Assembly: GCA_003135575.1 (NCBI GenBank)
Contig: PLCG01000078.1
Location: 7,873 to 13,910 of the forward strand
DNA length: 6,038 nucleotides
Direction: 5' to 3'
Source of the DNA: Nitrososphaerota archaeon
Lineage (GTDB): Archaea; Thermoproteota; Nitrososphaeria; Nitrososphaerales; Gagatemarchaeaceae
Shown: one piece after another, positions 4,975-6,038 of the stretch
Numbering within the stretch: position 1 is the first letter of the stretch
Layout of the letters: the number at the start of each line of letters is the position of its first letter
Position numbers and translations under genes: made by a program
The notes under the pieces: model-generated
Databases searched by the model: none
Told to the model about the DNA's origin: nothing
Seen by the model: the letters and a program-made list of their open reading frames with translations, nothing else

Positions 4975-5541
4975 TCAGCTCGGCTCCCGATGACGGGTGA
5001 CCGAAGGCGGATAGGTGACGCGGCTCCCAACGACCTTCGCGAAGCGGGTCATCCTGTGGGGCCGGCCTTGCCCGGCTCCGGAGATGTGAACGACGCGAAG
5101 CCCCCTCGCCTCGAGGGCGTCCGCCACGAGCGAGCGGTGGCACCTGAAGGGGTTCCCCTCGGCGCACATGATGGCCACACCGCCCTTGCCCTGAATGAGC
5201 TCGACCAGTTTCTCAAGCCCCGACTCGAATGGCTCGGTCTGCATGTAATCGGCGAATCCCCGGAAGCTGTCGTTCACCCATCCCGCGTTGGTGAGCGAGT
5301 CTTTCAGCGGCCGGCGGAGCCCGCCGAGGTCTTTCATCTGGACGTAGCGGATCCATTCCCCGGCCATGGAGGCGCGGAGGGCGTCGCCGTCGAACTGTGG
5401 GTTGTGCCTGGACTTTGGGACGGTCCGGATGTCCACGAGGGTCGTTATCGAATGGGCACGGAGCATCAGGACGAACTTCTCGATGGGGCGGGTCGAGTGC
5501 CCGAGGGCGAAGATTGGCGGCAGCGCGGTCTCTTTCTTCAA
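4975..5541 (-). CDS. DUF488 domain-containing protein
   Basis: This 188-residue soluble protein of the DUF488 family is widespread but without an established biochemical role. All family blocks are present in order: FALGHSTRPIEKFV (11-24), LVDIRTVPKSRHNPQF (35-50), IRYVQMKDLGG (64-74), NDSFRGFADYMQT (90-102) and IMCAEGNPFRCHRSLVADAL (124-143). The last holds the strictly conserved Cys126, Glu128 and Cys134-His135-Arg136, a likely active or metal-binding site. The domain ends near 155 and the remaining ~30 residues are basic and variable. The start is TTG at 5541: the first in-frame ATG falls after the conserved GHS block, so it cannot be the start. The TTG overlaps the hflX stop as TTGA, implying translational coupling with the GTPase. 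No ribosome site is seen before it, consistent with coupling. A long open frame on the opposite strand is a shadow. Confidence 0.93.
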   Translation of the reverse strand: MKKETALPPIFALGHSTRPIEKFVLMLRAHSITTLVDIRTVPKSRHNPQFDGDALRASMAGEWIRYVQMKDLGGLRRPLKDSLTNAGWVNDSFRGFADYMQTEPFESGLEKLVELIQGKGGVAIMCAEGNPFRCHRSLVADALEARGLRVVHISGAGQGRPHRMTRFAKVVGSRVTYPPSVTRHREPS

Positions 5542-6038
5542 GCGGACTGGAAGCGCGGTTCGCTGACCGCCGGGGCTTGACCCTTGCCCTGGTTGGGCGG
5601 GTAGGTCATCGCGATGATGCGGTTCTTGAGCTGGCGCAGGCCGTCTCCCTTCACCGAGGAGATCTTCATCACGTCGAGCCCAGCGAAGAGGTCGTCCCCT
5701 TCGAGGTTGCGCAGCGCGGCGCCCTCCAGGCGGTCGATCTTGTTGAGGAGCACGAGGACTTTCTTGGGGTCGACACCCAGCTGGTCGAGCGTCTCGAGGC
5801 AGCTCCTGAGCTTGATCGACATGCTCTCCCTCTCCTCGCTGCAGTCGAGCATGAGGAGCACCAAGTCGGCGTGCGTCAGCTCCTCCAGCGTCGACTTGAA
5901 GGACTCTATCATGTAGGTCGGGATGCGCGAGATGAAGCCTACGGTGTCGGAGAGCATTATCTTCCTGTGCGAGTCCGCGAAGCTCACCGCCCTCATGGTG
6001 GTGGTCAGGGTCGTGAAGAGCTTGGGCGACTCCTCCCT
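5538..6038 (-). CDS. hflX: GTPase HflX (C-terminal part; 5' end beyond the window)
   Basis: This is the last 166 residues of HflX, a ribosome-associated GTPase that in bacteria splits stalled or stressed 70S ribosomes. The frame is open to the window edge; the ATG at 5996 is internal, since residues before it (SPKLFTTLTTTMRAVSF) are the family's switch-I/G2 block that normally follows the P-loop. The G3 motif is DTVGF, followed by ISRIPTYMIESFKSTLEE, a hallmark HflX switch-II sequence. The G4 motif is NKID (LVLLNKIDRLEG), and G5 is ISSVKGDGL. The P-loop and the N-terminal HflX domain lie outside the window. The tail after the G domain is short (TYPPNQGKGQAPAVSEPRFQSA), lacking the extra C-terminal domain of some bacterial HflX proteins. 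The stop overlaps the TTG of the DUF488 gene. Identification is very secure; the archaeal function is less studied than the bacterial one. Confidence 0.94.
   Translation of the reverse strand, partial: REESPKLFTTLTTTMRAVSFADSHRKIMLSDTVGFISRIPTYMIESFKSTLEELTHADLVLLMLDCSEERESMSIKLRSCLETLDQLGVDPKKVLVLLNKIDRLEGAALRNLEGDDLFAGLDVMKISSVKGDGLRQLKNRIIAMTYPPNQGKGQAPAVSEPRFQSA

Noticed and set aside
4966..5580. Open frame of 204 codons on the plus strand opposite the DUF488 gene
   Set aside because: It mirrors the DUF488 frame, has no recognisable motif, and the minus-strand protein has every family block. GC-rich codon use keeps antisense frames open.

Overview
The window looks like a piece of a chromosome from a GC-rich archaeon. 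Three things point that way. The molybdate/tungstate ABC genes at the left end resemble the archaeal WtpA/WtpB type. Several genes are preceded by TATA-like boxes 35-41 bp upstream of their start codons, with little or no Shine-Dalgarno sequence. Three of the ten genes appear to start with TTG. The HflX fragment reads well against archaeal homologues. A Nitrososphaerota (Thaumarchaeota)-like or related lineage is a guess that cannot be fixed from this sequence alone. Every gap between genes is under 300 bases, so the window is almost fully coding.

Left part (1-2013, + strand): the 3' end of a WtpA-like oxyanion-binding protein, a complete WtpB-like permease and a short ABC ATPase, with gaps of 15 and 9 bases, form one operon for molybdate or tungstate uptake. 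The ATPase is the odd member. Walker A and Walker B are intact, but the Q-loop glutamine, the LSGGQ signature and the H-loop histidine are all replaced, and the usual C-terminal regulatory (TOBE/MOP) domain is missing.

Middle (2018-4628): a small TFIIB-type zinc-ribbon protein and a YgjP/M48-type metallopeptidase lie on the minus strand. They are followed by a divergent promoter region (3009-3174) and two plus-strand genes: a DoxX-like membrane protein and a periplasmic-binding-fold (NMT1/THI5-like) protein. The last has no signal peptide from its best start and no permease or ATPase next to it. A hairpin plus T-tract separates the two plus-strand genes.

Right part (4657-6038, minus strand): HflX GTPase (5' end outside the window), a DUF488 protein and a 94-residue membrane protein run in one direction. 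HflX and DUF488 overlap by a TTGA stop/start junction and are probably co-translated. The small membrane gene follows after 33 bases and could be the third operon member.

There are no RNA genes, insertion sequences, CRISPR arrays or clear attachment sites. The best leads are the degenerate ATPase and the apparently cytoplasmic orphan binding-fold protein.
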